Shown: positions 40,732 through 49,544 of the stretch, piece after piece | Layout of the letters: each line of letters begins with the position of its first letter | Numbering within the stretch: position 1 is the stretch's first letter | NCBI GenBank assembly: GCA_021849745.1 | Contig: JAJZSN010000005.1 | Coordinates: forward strand, 3,867-54,627 | Direction: 5' to 3' | Source of the DNA: Bacillota bacterium | GTDB taxonomy: Bacteria; Bacillota; GCA-003054495; Carboxydocellales; JAJZSN01 | Length of the DNA stretch: 50,761 bases | The notes under the pieces: generated by a model | Databases searched by the model: none | The model's input: only the letters and a program-made list of their open reading frames with translations | What the model was told of the DNA's origin: nothing | Made by a program: the position numbers and the translations under genes

Positions 40732-41583
40732 ATGGGAACCATTATCCAACTTACCCTGAAAGAGGTTCTTAGACGGCGAATCTTTCTGGTAATAGCACTT
40801 TTAACCATAGGGTTTCTGGTATTATACGGGGTGGCCCTGTATTATACTGGAAAAAAGTTTGTCATCAAACCCACCGGGATGAGTGCAAATGATGCTATTA
40901 AGCTGGTAATTTATCCACAGATGTTGGCCTTGGGATTATACTTTTCCAGCATGATTGTATCCCTCTTGGCTATATTCACTGCGGTAGGAACTATCTCAGG
41001 TGAATTAGACAGCGGGATTCTTCATTCTATAGTACCCAAGCCCCTAAGACGGGGTGAAATAGTCTTGGGCAAATATGTGGGGTACGGTCTTATTTTGGTT
41101 ATCTATACCTCTATACTTTTTTTGTCTATAATAGGGTTGGTATATTTCTTTACCGGTTATTATGCAGGCAACATTATACCGGCCTTATTGTATTACCTTC
41201 TCCTGTCTTTAACCCTGCTGGCCCTGGCCATGCTGGGTTCAACCATGTTGTCCACCATAGCCAACGGCGTGGCTGTATTTATGCTTTATAGCATTGGCAC
41301 CATCGGCGGGATGATGGAACAGATTGCTTCCATGATGAACAATGAGGCCTTGACCAATATAGGTATTATTTCAAGTCTAATCATCCCCACCGACGCCATC
41401 TACCGAATGATGATAACCTCTGTACTGCTAAATGATAGTAACCCGGTGAATCTCCTGAATATGGGTCCCTTTGGTAGCCAGCACCCACCTAGTGAAGCAA
41501 TGATGGCTTATATTGTAATCTATTTACTTTTGGCGTTATGGGGAGCCAAAAAGGTTTTAAAAGAAGGATATCTAATGGCATAG
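40732..41583 (+). CDS. ABC-2-type permease (NatB/NosY-like)
   Basis: A 283-residue permease with about six membrane spans; the first begins FLVIALLTIGFLVLYGVALYY, and TISGELDSGILHSIVPKPLRRGEIVLGKY is the conserved cytoplasmic loop of the NosY/YhfA-like group. GAGGGAGGGGAG lies directly before ATG 40732, 1 bp after the ATPase stop, so the pair is co-translated. No substrate-binding protein is encoded. Confidence 0.9.
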   Translation: MGTIIQLTLKEVLRRRIFLVIALLTIGFLVLYGVALYYTGKKFVIKPTGMSANDAIKLVIYPQMLALGLYFSSMIVSLLAIFTAVGTISGELDSGILHSIVPKPLRRGEIVLGKYVGYGLILVIYTSILFLSIIGLVYFFTGYYAGNIIPALLYYLLLSLTLLALAMLGSTMLSTIANGVAVFMLYSIGTIGGMMEQIASMMNNEALTNIGIISSLIIPTDAIYRMMITSVLLNDSNPVNLLNMGPFGSQHPPSEAMMAYIVIYLLLALWGAKKVLKEGYLMA

Positions 41584-41669
41584 TCCCCTTGATATAGGTG
41601 CATACTTGGTATGTATTCTAAAATCAGGGGGATGATTTATGTGGTCAAACAAGATATCATTGAAGGTAA

Positions 41670-41723
41670 ATTAAAATCATCAATGAAGTGATTAGAGAAG
41701 GAGTTGTGGTCTACGAAAAATAA
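41670..41723 (+). pseudogene. possible remnant of a nucleotidyltransferase C-terminus
   Basis: The frame IKIINEVIREGVVVYEK followed by TAA resembles the end of MNT-type nucleotidyltransferases (EGVxLYE). Just upstream, another frame reads VVKQDIIEGKLK. No intact gene is present. The 187-bp gap (41584-41770) also has CATAC/GTATG (41601-41613) nested in CCCC/GGGG arms. Evidence is thin. Confidence 0.25.
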
Positions 41724-41770
41724 AGAACTATAAGAGGAGTTGCTACATATACATCTACTGGGTGAAGTAG

Positions 41771-42232
41771 ATGGAAATTAAAATACGTTTAGGCCGGGTA
41801 GAGGATCTCCCTGTCTTACGACAAATATTACAAAGCCCCGGGGAAAATGTCTGTCCCCAACTGGTTTTCAGTTCTTCCAAGGATCTGGAACTGGCGGACA
41901 GACTATCTTCTCCCCGGGGCCGCTTTTTTGTGCTGGAGGTTGACACCCGCCTGGCCGGTTTTGCCCAACTGGAGCAAAAGGATGGGAGGCTGTGGGAACT
42001 CTGCAGATTATATGTTATCCCCGGCTGCCGGGGTCAGGGCCTGGGTTCCAGGCTTCTGGAAAAATGCCGGCAAATCCTGGGCCAGGAGGGGTTACTGGTG
42101 GTTTCGGTAGAAAAGGACAACCACCGGGGTTTACATTTTTATCTCAACCATGGTTTTAGCTATAAAGATGCGGCCCAAAACAGCAACTTTTTCCTACTGG
42201 AAAGGAACTTTAGGAAACTTGTCGAAACCTAA
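41771..42232 (+). CDS. GNAT-family N-acetyltransferase
   Basis: A 153-residue acetyltransferase: IRLGRVEDLPVLRQIL at the start, LYVIPGCRGQGLGSRLLEKC with the acetyl-CoA loop RGQGLG, and VEKDNHRGLHFYLNHGF near the end. Single-domain, cytoplasmic. Substrate unknown. A weak ribosome binding site (GGGTGAAGT) lies just before ATG 41771. A 51-residue membrane peptide gene follows at 42250. Confidence 0.88.
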   Translation: MEIKIRLGRVEDLPVLRQILQSPGENVCPQLVFSSSKDLELADRLSSPRGRFFVLEVDTRLAGFAQLEQKDGRLWELCRLYVIPGCRGQGLGSRLLEKCRQILGQEGLLVVSVEKDNHRGLHFYLNHGFSYKDAAQNSNFFLLERNFRKLVET

Positions 42233-42249
42233 GGTTATAACAAAGGCAG

Positions 42250-42405
42250 GTGAAGGAATTGGCTTATAGACTCCTGATTGGCCGTGTGGCTTTGGCGATA
42301 TTAATGTTTATCCTGGCTATTAATTATGAAGAATTACTGGAGGCTCACCGGCACTCAATGGGCCTAGGTATAGTCCGACTGGAAAAAGAGTCGATTCTGG
42401 ACTAA
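42250..42405 (+). CDS. possible 51-residue single-span membrane peptide
   Basis: A GTG at 42250 (or TTG 42259, with GGTGAAGG upstream) opens 51 codons ending at TAA 42403. The product has a basic start (KELAYRLLIGR), one hydrophobic span (VALAILMFILAI), and a charged tail (EELLEAHRH, VRLEKESILD). The basic-hydrophobic-acidic order is coherent for a membrane microprotein, and it is 17 bp after the acetyltransferase stop. No family recognised. Confidence 0.4.
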   Translation: MKELAYRLLIGRVALAILMFILAINYEELLEAHRHSMGLGIVRLEKESILD

Positions 42406-42481
42406 TTAGTCCGATAAAACCTAGCGTATTTTTTCCGGTACGCATACCACCTAATCGCACTTTTTTCGACTTTCTTTTCCG

Positions 42482-42510
42482 TTGCTTTAGAACAATTGTT
42501 CCCTTATAAT
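42482..42510 (+). promoter_or_regulatory. sigma-A promoter with LexA/DinR-type SOS box in the spacer
   Basis: TTGCTT (42482-42487), 17 bp, TATAAT (42505-42510) is a good vegetative promoter. The spacer holds GAACAATTGTTC (42490-42501), a perfect 12-bp palindrome that fits the Gram-positive LexA box core GAACN4GTTC. A bound LexA/DinR dimer would cover both promoter elements. The ATG follows at 42540 after GGGAGGA. Confidence 0.75.
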
Positions 42511-42539
42511 AGTATCAAAGATTACTGGGAGGAACAAAA

Positions 42540-42980
42540 ATGTCCAATTACAATATATTGCTAAAAGACCTGAACTACCTTAAACCGGTGATATCCCATC
42601 GAGGTTCCAATTGGACAGAAATTTTCCCCACAGGTCAAGAGAGTTATATTTTATCTGAGGGGATCACACCAATTATTAAAAAAATAACCAAAGGGAACTA
42701 TACCTTGATTCCAGCGCCACTAACCTTTAATCGTGACCTTGGTAAAATCGGTATCGGTTATGTGGTTATGCAAAAAATAGCTACGGTAATTAGATTACCC
42801 AACTATCCTGACCGTTGCCTAATAGTTTTTATTGATGACTCCGATGCCCTGTGCTGGTGCAATGCTGATAAACTGATCTCAGTAATTGAACAAGCTAAGA
42901 AAAATTGGCCACAATATAATTTATCGGCTCCAGACGGGGAATACATAAAAGAAAAAGCTGGTATTTACCTGGCCGGATAA
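42540..42980 (+). CDS. hypothetical protein under a predicted SOS promoter
   Basis: A 146-residue cytoplasmic protein without signal or membrane span. I recognise no family. The middle (KIGIGYVVMQKIATVIRLPNYPDRCLIVFIDDSDALCWC) looks like a beta-rich core with an FIDDSD acidic turn and two cysteines, and the end is helical. GGGAGGA precedes the ATG. The promoter with a LexA-type palindrome is 30 bp upstream. It is followed after 18 bp by a flavodoxin-ferredoxin gene, probably in the same transcript. A DNA-damage-related role is inferred from the operator only. Confidence 0.6.
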   Translation: MSNYNILLKDLNYLKPVISHRGSNWTEIFPTGQESYILSEGITPIIKKITKGNYTLIPAPLTFNRDLGKIGIGYVVMQKIATVIRLPNYPDRCLIVFIDDSDALCWCNADKLISVIEQAKKNWPQYNLSAPDGEYIKEKAGIYLAG

Positions 42981-42998
42981 TAAGCTGGAGTGGTGAGC

Positions 42999-43832
42999 AT
43001 GAACGTACTCATGGTTATTTTCTCACAAACGGGTAACACTGTGAAATTTGCCGAGTCTATCAGCAACTCTTTTAGTTCCCAGGGACATAATGTCTATCTG
43101 GTAACGCTGAATCAATTTAAACCGGAATTATTGTCTAGTTGCCAATTAATTGGAGTAGGTTCACCTTGCTTTAACAGCCAGGCTCCTACTCCGGCGAAAA
43201 TTTTCCTCCGGGGATTGCCCCTTTTAAAGGGTAAACAAGCTTTTGTATTCGCTACATCAGGAGGCGCACCGGGCAAGGTATTATTCGATATGTCTCTTTT
43301 GTTGAGACGAAAAGGGGCAGATGTAATAGCAGGTTTACATACCCGAGGAGAGGTTGCTTACCCCGCCCCGGCCTTAAAGGGCAGATTCCCCGGCCGTCCT
43401 AACCAAGAAGATTTACGGATAGGAGCAGCCTTTGCCCACTATATTATGAAAAAAATCCTGCATCCGGCCAATGATGATTTGATTAGAGAATTTGAGAGCC
43501 ACAAATTCGCCTGGAACTTTTACAGTCTTATGGCATACCTCATTACCGACGGAGTTATCAGGTTGTTAATGCCTAAACCCAATCACCTTGCCCAACGCTG
43601 TCAAAAACACGGTATTTGTCAAATTAACTGTCCCATGGCGGCCATCACTCTTAAGCCGTACCCATCGGTGAACCAAAGTAGATGCATTCGCTGTTTTCGT
43701 TGTGTCAACACCTGCCCGGAACTGGCCAGGCTCTTGCAATGGGGCTGGGCCGATTGGTTAATCGCCTTGGTCTATAATGTTCCTATGGAACGTATATTAG
43801 GAGCAATAAAGCCGGGGGACACAGTTTATTGA
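42999..43832 (+). CDS. flavodoxin-ferredoxin fusion (EFR1-type) with an altered first cluster
   Basis: A 277-residue protein from ATG 42999 (GGAG 8 nt upstream). The N-terminal half is a flavodoxin-like fold (MVIFSQTGNTVKFAES binds the FMN phosphate; ATSGGAPGK follows). The C-terminal part has two ferredoxin motifs. The second is regular (Cys 229, 232, 235, 239). The first reads C-QK-H-GI-C-QIN-C (201, 204, 207, 211), with His in place of the second Cys. This may bind a cluster with His ligation, a 3Fe-4S cluster, or nothing. Likely transcribed with the 146-residue gene. Electron partner unknown. Confidence 0.85.
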   Translation: MNVLMVIFSQTGNTVKFAESISNSFSSQGHNVYLVTLNQFKPELLSSCQLIGVGSPCFNSQAPTPAKIFLRGLPLLKGKQAFVFATSGGAPGKVLFDMSLLLRRKGADVIAGLHTRGEVAYPAPALKGRFPGRPNQEDLRIGAAFAHYIMKKILHPANDDLIREFESHKFAWNFYSLMAYLITDGVIRLLMPKPNHLAQRCQKHGICQINCPMAAITLKPYPSVNQSRCIRCFRCVNTCPELARLLQWGWADWLIALVYNVPMERILGAIKPGDTVY

Positions 43833-43872
43833 ACAAAAAGATGAACCCCTTCCGGAGTTCACCCTTTAGTAG

Positions 43873-43892
43873 CGCCTTCAAAGGCGTTTTTT
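43873..43892 (+). terminator. terminator between the flavodoxin-ferredoxin and YyaL genes
   Basis: CGCCTT (43873-43878) pairs with AAGGCG (43881-43886), followed by TTTTTT (43887-43892), which gives the plus-strand U-run. A weaker TGAAC/GTTCA pair is just upstream. The T-run ends next to the stop of the minus-strand gene. Confidence 0.8.
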
Positions 43893-45936
43893 AATGCCGT
43901 TCGCCTTCCGATAACAGGGCGGCCATCACACTGGGTTCAGTAGTAGGAGGCTGACAGGTAAAATTCCTACAAATATATGCTGTAGCTTTACCGTCCACAG
44001 CCTCCCGGCCTGCTAGATTTGTTAACCGCCCTGTATCAAGATTTCCCTCGGTATCCTCGGTTTTCACCATTAATAAAACTTCCGGGGCAAAACCATCGTT
44101 AACCAGACTAATCATTTCTCCTGTAACAGCGTCTTTGGAATCACCCACAATGGTTACCTGAGTTACCGGGGACTGGTGGAAATACAAACCCATAAGCAAA
44201 TGGGAGTAACCCATAGGATGCTCATTGACCGTACCGCCAAAGGTTCGGAACTGAGCCCGGGCTTTTTCCTCCAGCTCCATCTCGCCGGTAAGATGAGCCA
44301 ATCGTAAGAAATTAAGGGTAGCCACAGAATTTCCTGAAGGAATGGCGCCGTCATAAATCTCCTTAGGCCTGGTAATCAATTGCTCGGCGTCGGAACCATA
44401 CTGGTAAAGACCTCCATTATCATCATCCCAGAAGAATTTCAATAAATCATCATTTAGTTCCAGGGCCCAAATCAAGTATTTAGTCTTATAAGTGGCCTGA
44501 TACAGTTCAATCAGCCCCCAAATAAGAAAAGCATAATCATCCACATAAGCAGGGTAGGCAGCTTCGCCCTCCCGGTAGCGGGCCAGTAAACGACCGTCCT
44601 CCCGGCGCAGGTATTTCATGATAAATTCAGTGGATTTCTCGGCGGCTTGGGCGTAATTTGGCTCCCCTAAGGCCCGGCTGCCCAAGGCCAGGGCCGCAAT
44701 CATCAAACCATTCCAGGCAGTCAGAAGCTTGTCATCCTTGTAGGGATGAACACGGCCCTCCCGATGCTGGAATAACTTTTCACGCATCTTATCAAACCCC
44801 TGCACCAGACCGGTATTAATTAAGTTAGGGATGCTTTTCCCTTCAAAATTCCCTTGGGGAGTAATGTCAAAGACTTGACAGAATTTCTCACCGGACTCTT
44901 CTCCGAGAACTTCCTTGACCTCCTCAGAGCTCCAGACATAGAATTTGCCTTCTTCACCTTCAGAATCGGCATCCTCGGCAGAATAAAAAGCCCCATCCGG
45001 CGAGGTCATATCCTGCAGCACATAGGTGAAAATCTCCCTTACCACCCTGGCATATTCCTCCTTGCCGGTGGCCTGAAAGGCTTCAGTATAGGCAATGGCC
45101 AGTAGGGCATTATCATAGAGCATTTTTTCAAAATGGGGCACCAACCACTGCCGGTCGGTGGAATAACGGGAAAAACCGAATCCTAAATGGTCATAAATCC
45201 CCCCCTGATACATAGCCAGCAGAGTTTTTTCCACCATTTCCAGAGCCTTAGCCTCCCCGGTCATCTTCCAGTAGCGAAGTAGAAATGACAAGTTATGAGG
45301 CGTAGGGAACTTAGGGGCCTTGCCGAAACCGCCATATTGGGAATCGAATTTTCTCTCAAAACCTGTATAAGCCTTGTGCAAGGTCTCCATGGTAAGCTCC
45401 CCTTCGGTTGAGGCAAAGTAGGACGTTTCTATGGCATGCACAATCTTCTCTCCTGATTCCAAGAGAGCCTCTCGATTTTGCTCCCAAGCAGTAGCAATGC
45501 GTATGAGTATTTCCATTATTCCCGGCATACCGTACTTGCTTTCCTTAGGGAAATAAGTCCCGGCGAAGAAGGGCTTTTTATCCGGGGTCATGACAATGGT
45601 CAAGGGCCAACCCCCATGACCGGTCATAGCAGTACACACAGACATATAAATGGTATCCACATCAGGTCGCTCTTCCCGGTCTACTTTGATGGAAATAAAT
45701 TTGTCATTCAGGATGGCGGCCACAGCTTCATCTTCAAAGGATTCTCGTTCCATTACATGGCACCAGTGGCAGGTGGAATAGCCGATGGAGAGGAAGATGG
45801 GTTTATCCTCGGCTTTGGCCTTGGCAAAGGCTTCTTCACTCCATGGGTACCAAGCAACCGGATTGTTCGCATGTTGCAGAAGATAAGGAGACTTTTCGTT
45901 GGCCAGTCTATTGGTTACTATTGTTGAATAGGTCAT
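43891..45936 (-). CDS. thioredoxin-domain protein of the YyaL / DUF255 family
   Basis: A 681-residue protein. The N-terminus [24 protein letters not shown], then [13 protein letters not shown], is the DUF255 signature with an active-site CHWC (about residues 56-59). [10 protein letters not shown] and [12 protein letters not shown] follow. The rest is an (alpha/alpha)6-type glycosidase-like domain ([35 protein letters not shown]). The family is called spermatogenesis-associated protein 20 in animals, and its reaction is not established. AAGGAGAAGGTG lies before ATG 45936. Length is normal and no defect is seen. Confidence 0.93.
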   Translation of the reverse strand: MTYSTIVTNRLANEKSPYLLQHANNPVAWYPWSEEAFAKAKAEDKPIFLSIGYSTCHWCHVMERESFEDEAVAAILNDKFISIKVDREERPDVDTIYMSVCTAMTGHGGWPLTIVMTPDKKPFFAGTYFPKESKYGMPGIMEILIRIATAWEQNREALLESGEKIVHAIETSYFASTEGELTMETLHKAYTGFERKFDSQYGGFGKAPKFPTPHNLSFLLRYWKMTGEAKALEMVEKTLLAMYQGGIYDHLGFGFSRYSTDRQWLVPHFEKMLYDNALLAIAYTEAFQATGKEEYARVVREIFTYVLQDMTSPDGAFYSAEDADSEGEEGKFYVWSSEEVKEVLGEESGEKFCQVFDITPQGNFEGKSIPNLINTGLVQGFDKMREKLFQHREGRVHPYKDDKLLTAWNGLMIAALALGSRALGEPNYAQAAEKSTEFIMKYLRREDGRLLARYREGEAAYPAYVDDYAFLIWGLIELYQATYKTKYLIWALELNDDLLKFFWDDDNGGLYQYGSDAEQLITRPKEIYDGAIPSGNSVATLNFLRLAHLTGEMELEEKARAQFRTFGGTVNEHPMGYSHLLMGLYFHQSPVTQVTIVGDSKDAVTGEMISLVNDGFAPEVLLMVKTEDTEGNLDTGRLTNLAGREAVDGKATAYICRNFTCQPPTTEPSVMAALLSEGERH

Positions 45937-46058
45937 TAGGTATCACCTTCTCCTTTGTTGTAATAGGGTTAGTATGGTTCTCTTGGCTTTTGATTATTAG
46001 TATTGTTAGTAAGTTATCAACACCCGAACTGTAGGTAGGTTCGTAAAGACAACCAAAA

Positions 46059-46085
46059 GGGTACCGAAACCAATTTTCGGCACCC
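46059..46085 (-). terminator. probable terminator of the AOR-ADH operon
   Basis: GGGT (46059) and CCGAAA (46064-46069) pair with TTTCGG (46075-46080) and ACCC (46082-46085), with one mismatch. On the minus strand the hairpin is followed by CTTTTGG. It lies 60 bp beyond the ADH stop. Confidence 0.6.
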
Positions 46086-46143
46086 CCATTAAGAATATTT
46101 AACACTTATTTATTTTATTAACTAACACTTGTAATTGAGAAAA

Positions 46144-47232
46144 CTAAGATATTTTTAGAATTGGTTTGACTGTTAAACCTTTCTTAGAATCTTCAAAGGC
46201 CTCATTTATTTCTTCAAAATTGTAGAACTTAACTAATTTATCCAAGGGGAATTGGCCGTTTTTATAATACTCAACCAATTGAGGAATGAATACTTTCGGG
46301 ATAGAATCGCCTTCAATCACACCCATGACGGTTTTTCCTTCAGCCATGATATCGTTATGTACATCAAAGGTAATTTCAGGTGTTATGCCGACAATGGCGC
46401 ACTGGCCAAGGGGGCGTAAAGCATGAATGGATTGCTTAACCACAGCCGGAACGCCGGTGGTTTCAATGGCATAATGAGTACCGCCCTTTGTTATTTCTTT
46501 AATTTCGGTCACAACATCGATTTTGAGGCCATTCAGGGTATGGGTGGCGCCTAATTCTTTTGCTAGCTCCAAACGACTGTCATGGATATCTACAGCAATT
46601 ATATTTTTGCAGCCGACAATTTTAGCTGCCATAATGGCACTCAACCCTACCGCACCACTTCCGTATACAGCAATGGAGGAGCCAAAGGCAGGTTTGAGTC
46701 TGTTTAGAACAGTACCGCTTCCTGTTTGAATTCCGCACCCTAGTGGTCCTAAAAGAGATATATCTACATCTTTATCCACTTCCACTATGTTTTTTTCATT
46801 CACTACTGCATAAGTCGCAAAAGAGGATTGGCCAAAAAAAGTGGAAACAGCACGGTTATCTTGATGGATGCGGTGGGTACCGTCATCCATAATTCCCCCA
46901 AAATTTAGGGCATTAAACTCTAAGCAAACAGAAGAGTGTCCTGTTAAACAATTCTCGCAATGTCCACAGGATGCAAAGGTCAGAACAACGTGAGCGCCGG
47001 GTTTGATAGTTTTTACTGCAGATCCGACTTTTTCAACAATACCTGCACCTTCGTGGCCAAGGACTACAGGGAAGGGGGTTAACCCCAAATCCCTAGCAAC
47101 AGCGTCGGTATGGCAAACACCGGTAGCCGCGATTTTAACTAATACTTCATTTTCCTTTGGTTCAGATAGTACTACTTCTTCCAAATTGAAATTTTCGCCT
47201 AAGCCATGGGTAATTGCAGCTTTTATCTTCAT
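46144..47232 (-). CDS. zinc-dependent alcohol dehydrogenase (MDR, aryl/benzyl-alcohol type)
   Basis: A 362-residue medium-chain dehydrogenase. Catalytic zinc residues lie in GVCHTD and GHEGAG; the structural zinc is CGHCENCLTGHSSVC; the Rossmann loop is YGSGAVGLSA with VDIHDSRLELAKELGA, whose Asp favours NAD. The general sequence resembles class III and aryl-alcohol dehydrogenases. The gene lies 27 bp downstream of the AOR gene on the same strand. Together they could reduce an acid to aldehyde and then to alcohol, or run the reverse. Substrate range unknown. Confidence 0.9.
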   Translation of the reverse strand: MKIKAAITHGLGENFNLEEVVLSEPKENEVLVKIAATGVCHTDAVARDLGLTPFPVVLGHEGAGIVEKVGSAVKTIKPGAHVVLTFASCGHCENCLTGHSSVCLEFNALNFGGIMDDGTHRIHQDNRAVSTFFGQSSFATYAVVNEKNIVEVDKDVDISLLGPLGCGIQTGSGTVLNRLKPAFGSSIAVYGSGAVGLSAIMAAKIVGCKNIIAVDIHDSRLELAKELGATHTLNGLKIDVVTEIKEITKGGTHYAIETTGVPAVVKQSIHALRPLGQCAIVGITPEITFDVHNDIMAEGKTVMGVIEGDSIPKVFIPQLVEYYKNGQFPLDKLVKFYNFEEINEAFEDSKKGLTVKPILKIS

Positions 47233-47259
47233 AAAAACCCCCCTAATTGTATTGTACTA

Positions 47260-49137
47260 TTAAATTTTTTCTAACTTCTCAAGTTCTGTGACAGCGGTGT
47301 CTAAGCTCAGTTCCAGCAGTTTTTGTTTAGTGGGTACTCCTTCAGCAGTCCAACCACGTTCAGCATAATAATCATCCAGCATTTGGTTTAACTCATCCTT
47401 AGAAATGAATTGTCCTTTTGAACTACCTTCCTTTAACGGTTCGGTGAGAATTCTCTCAGGAAGATTATCATCGTCCCGGGTAAATCCTTCACGCACGTTA
47501 AAAGCTCTGGCCAGATTATTTACCCGTTCTCCAACTTTCTCAATATCCTCAGCGGTAAAATCCAATCCTGTTGCACCATTAAGCATGTCTGCCGCATTTT
47601 GAGCGGCGGTAGCAGGGAAGGCCATATCCAGCAGGAAGGCGCACATGGTTGGGCAGTCGCAGGTAGCAGTGCGGATATCTTGATTCCATTTAGTTAACCT
47701 GCCTTTGCCATGGGAGATGAAACGATCCACGGCTTCAGGCACCGGAATTCCGAAGATCTCCTGAAAAGCATATCCCCGGTTGTGGTCTGCTCCAGTATAG
47801 GCTGTAGCATAATTTAAGCCATGGGCCTTAGCGCCTCGGACATCATAGCCGGGTAGTTCCAGACCCTTTACATGCAAGGCATATTTTTCGGCCCCTTTGC
47901 CTATTTTGGCGGCAGCCACTTTCACTCCATCGGCTAGAATAGCGCCAATTCCCCGCCGGTAGGCCATTTTTGAAATTAGCTTGATCATGGCCTCATGATT
48001 GCCGAAGTTTAGCTCTACACCATCAGTATCCTCCTGGGTGAGAATCCCCTTTTCATACAGTTCCATAGCAAACCCAACGGTTACGCCCGTTGACATATTA
48101 TCTAACCCCAACTCATCACAAAGGCGATCGGCCGCAATGATACTGTCCAGATTATCCACTCCGGTTTGACCACCTAAAGAATACATAGCTTCAAATTCAG
48201 GTACTGAAATAGCCCCAGCATAGGTCCCTTCCCGTACCAATTTGAGTTGACTGCAAGCTACAGGGCATTTATAGCAATGTTCTTTACCGACCTTTTTAGC
48301 CGCATTTGCTTCTACCCCTAACTTTGCTACCGGAGCCACTACACCGGTTTCTGTCCAGTTCTTAGCAGGAAAAATGCCTAACTCCGAGGTCACTTCAACT
48401 ACCAGAGGTGTACCTGTGTGGGCAAAAGTAGAGTAGAGTACCGGGCTTTCTTTCATAGCATTTTGCATACTTGTTTTGGCTTGACTGAACTGGCTGTCAG
48501 ATGATACAGCAACAGGTTGACTACCCCTTATGGCAATGGCCTTAAGATTCTTGGCACCCATTATGGCCCCCAAACCTTTGCGTCCGGCGGCCCTGCGTTC
48601 ATTAATTATACAGGCTAATTTGGACTGATTCTCCCCGGCAGGACCGATGCAGGCAATCCTGATGTTCTGATCGTTAAGTTCATCTTTGATTAGTTGTTGA
48701 CAATCAATAGTGTTGGTACCCCATACTTTTTCTGCTGGCCGAAAACTGACATTGCCATTATTAATCCAAAGGTAAACAGGCTTATCAGATTTCCCCTCAA
48801 TAATCATAGCATCATACCCGGCAAATTTTAATTCAACGGGAAAATATCCCCCTGTCAGGGACATACCCACTGCGCCGGTTAAGGGAGACTTTGTCGTAAC
48901 TGCCATTCTGCTGGCACAAGGCGCCGAAGTACCACTTAAGGGGCCTACAGCAAAGATCAGTTTGTTCTCGGGCCCCAAGGGGTCAGCCTTGGCGGGAACT
49001 TCATCAAAGAGGTATTTAAGCCCAAAGCCCGCACCGCCAATAAACTCTCTGGCCAGTTTTTCCGTCACCCTTTCTTCGGAAAAAGTTTTATTGGTCAGAT
49101 TTACTCGCAGGATTTTACCCATGTAACCATATTTCAT
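47260..49137 (-). CDS. aldehyde:ferredoxin oxidoreductase
   Basis: A 625-residue tungsten-type AOR starting at ATG 49137, because GGAGGTG is 8 nt upstream; the longer ATG 49152 overlaps that site. YMGKILRVNLTNKTFSEE opens the N-terminal AOR domain, APCASRMAVTTKSPLTGAVG and RRAAGRKGLGAIMGAKNLKAI bind the pterin cofactor, and CYKCPVACSQ plus a later CDCPTMC supply [4Fe-4S] ligands. The enzyme interconverts aldehydes and carboxylates with ferredoxin. It is the first gene of a unit with the alcohol dehydrogenase and is divergent from a V4R-type regulator. A -10-like TATGCT lies at about 49196-49201 on the minus strand. Confidence 0.94.
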   Translation of the reverse strand: MKYGYMGKILRVNLTNKTFSEERVTEKLAREFIGGAGFGLKYLFDEVPAKADPLGPENKLIFAVGPLSGTSAPCASRMAVTTKSPLTGAVGMSLTGGYFPVELKFAGYDAMIIEGKSDKPVYLWINNGNVSFRPAEKVWGTNTIDCQQLIKDELNDQNIRIACIGPAGENQSKLACIINERRAAGRKGLGAIMGAKNLKAIAIRGSQPVAVSSDSQFSQAKTSMQNAMKESPVLYSTFAHTGTPLVVEVTSELGIFPAKNWTETGVVAPVAKLGVEANAAKKVGKEHCYKCPVACSQLKLVREGTYAGAISVPEFEAMYSLGGQTGVDNLDSIIAADRLCDELGLDNMSTGVTVGFAMELYEKGILTQEDTDGVELNFGNHEAMIKLISKMAYRRGIGAILADGVKVAAAKIGKGAEKYALHVKGLELPGYDVRGAKAHGLNYATAYTGADHNRGYAFQEIFGIPVPEAVDRFISHGKGRLTKWNQDIRTATCDCPTMCAFLLDMAFPATAAQNAADMLNGATGLDFTAEDIEKVGERVNNLARAFNVREGFTRDDDNLPERILTEPLKEGSSKGQFISKDELNQMLDDYYAERGWTAEGVPTKQKLLELSLDTAVTELEKLEKI

Positions 49138-49544
49138 ATTAGTCACCTCCATGATATTGACCCCCCTTAGGCGGTCACTTCAATAGCTTGTATTTAGCAT
49201 AGCACACGCCAGATTTTTATTACTACCTCCGAATCAGTTGAATACACTTGTAAATTTTCATCGGTTTACTACTAAGTTTTAGGGCTTAGCAATGGAACTT
49301 TTTTAACCGGAACCGGTGTGAACGGTTTTATTTTTACTTAAGTGGCCAATAATGAGCGTTGACTGAAAGATGAGAGAAGAACAAAGGCCGTTGCAGGGTT
49401 TTAAATAGCACAAACCAAATAAACACTCAGTTTTACCTTTTAAAGGGCAAATATATTACTTAAGGCAAAATGTAAGGTAGGGTGACAACGGATTAGGTTA
49501 TATTAAGTAAGAAGAGGAAAAAGAACACCACGGAGGAAAATTTG
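49138..49544. promoter_or_regulatory. divergent control region between AOR and its probable regulator
   Basis: About 407 bp without a gene. TGACC (49158) and GGTCA (49173-49177) form an inverted repeat in the AOR leader. AACCGG is repeated at 49305 and 49311; ACCGG-AA-CCGGT (49306-49317) is an inverted repeat, and AACGGTT follows at 49321. These are the best operator candidates. TATATT at about 49499 may be a -10 for the regulator. No clear sigma-54 site or Moco-type riboswitch was found. Confidence 0.45.

Noticed and set aside
45478..45927. 149-codon plus-strand frame antisense to the YyaL-family gene
   Set aside because: Sense gene has a complete, well-conserved DUF255 signature; the antisense frame has no ribosome binding site.
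49138..49544. Moco/Tuco riboswitch before AOR
   Set aside because: Only short inverted repeats are present; I could not find the conserved core of that RNA.
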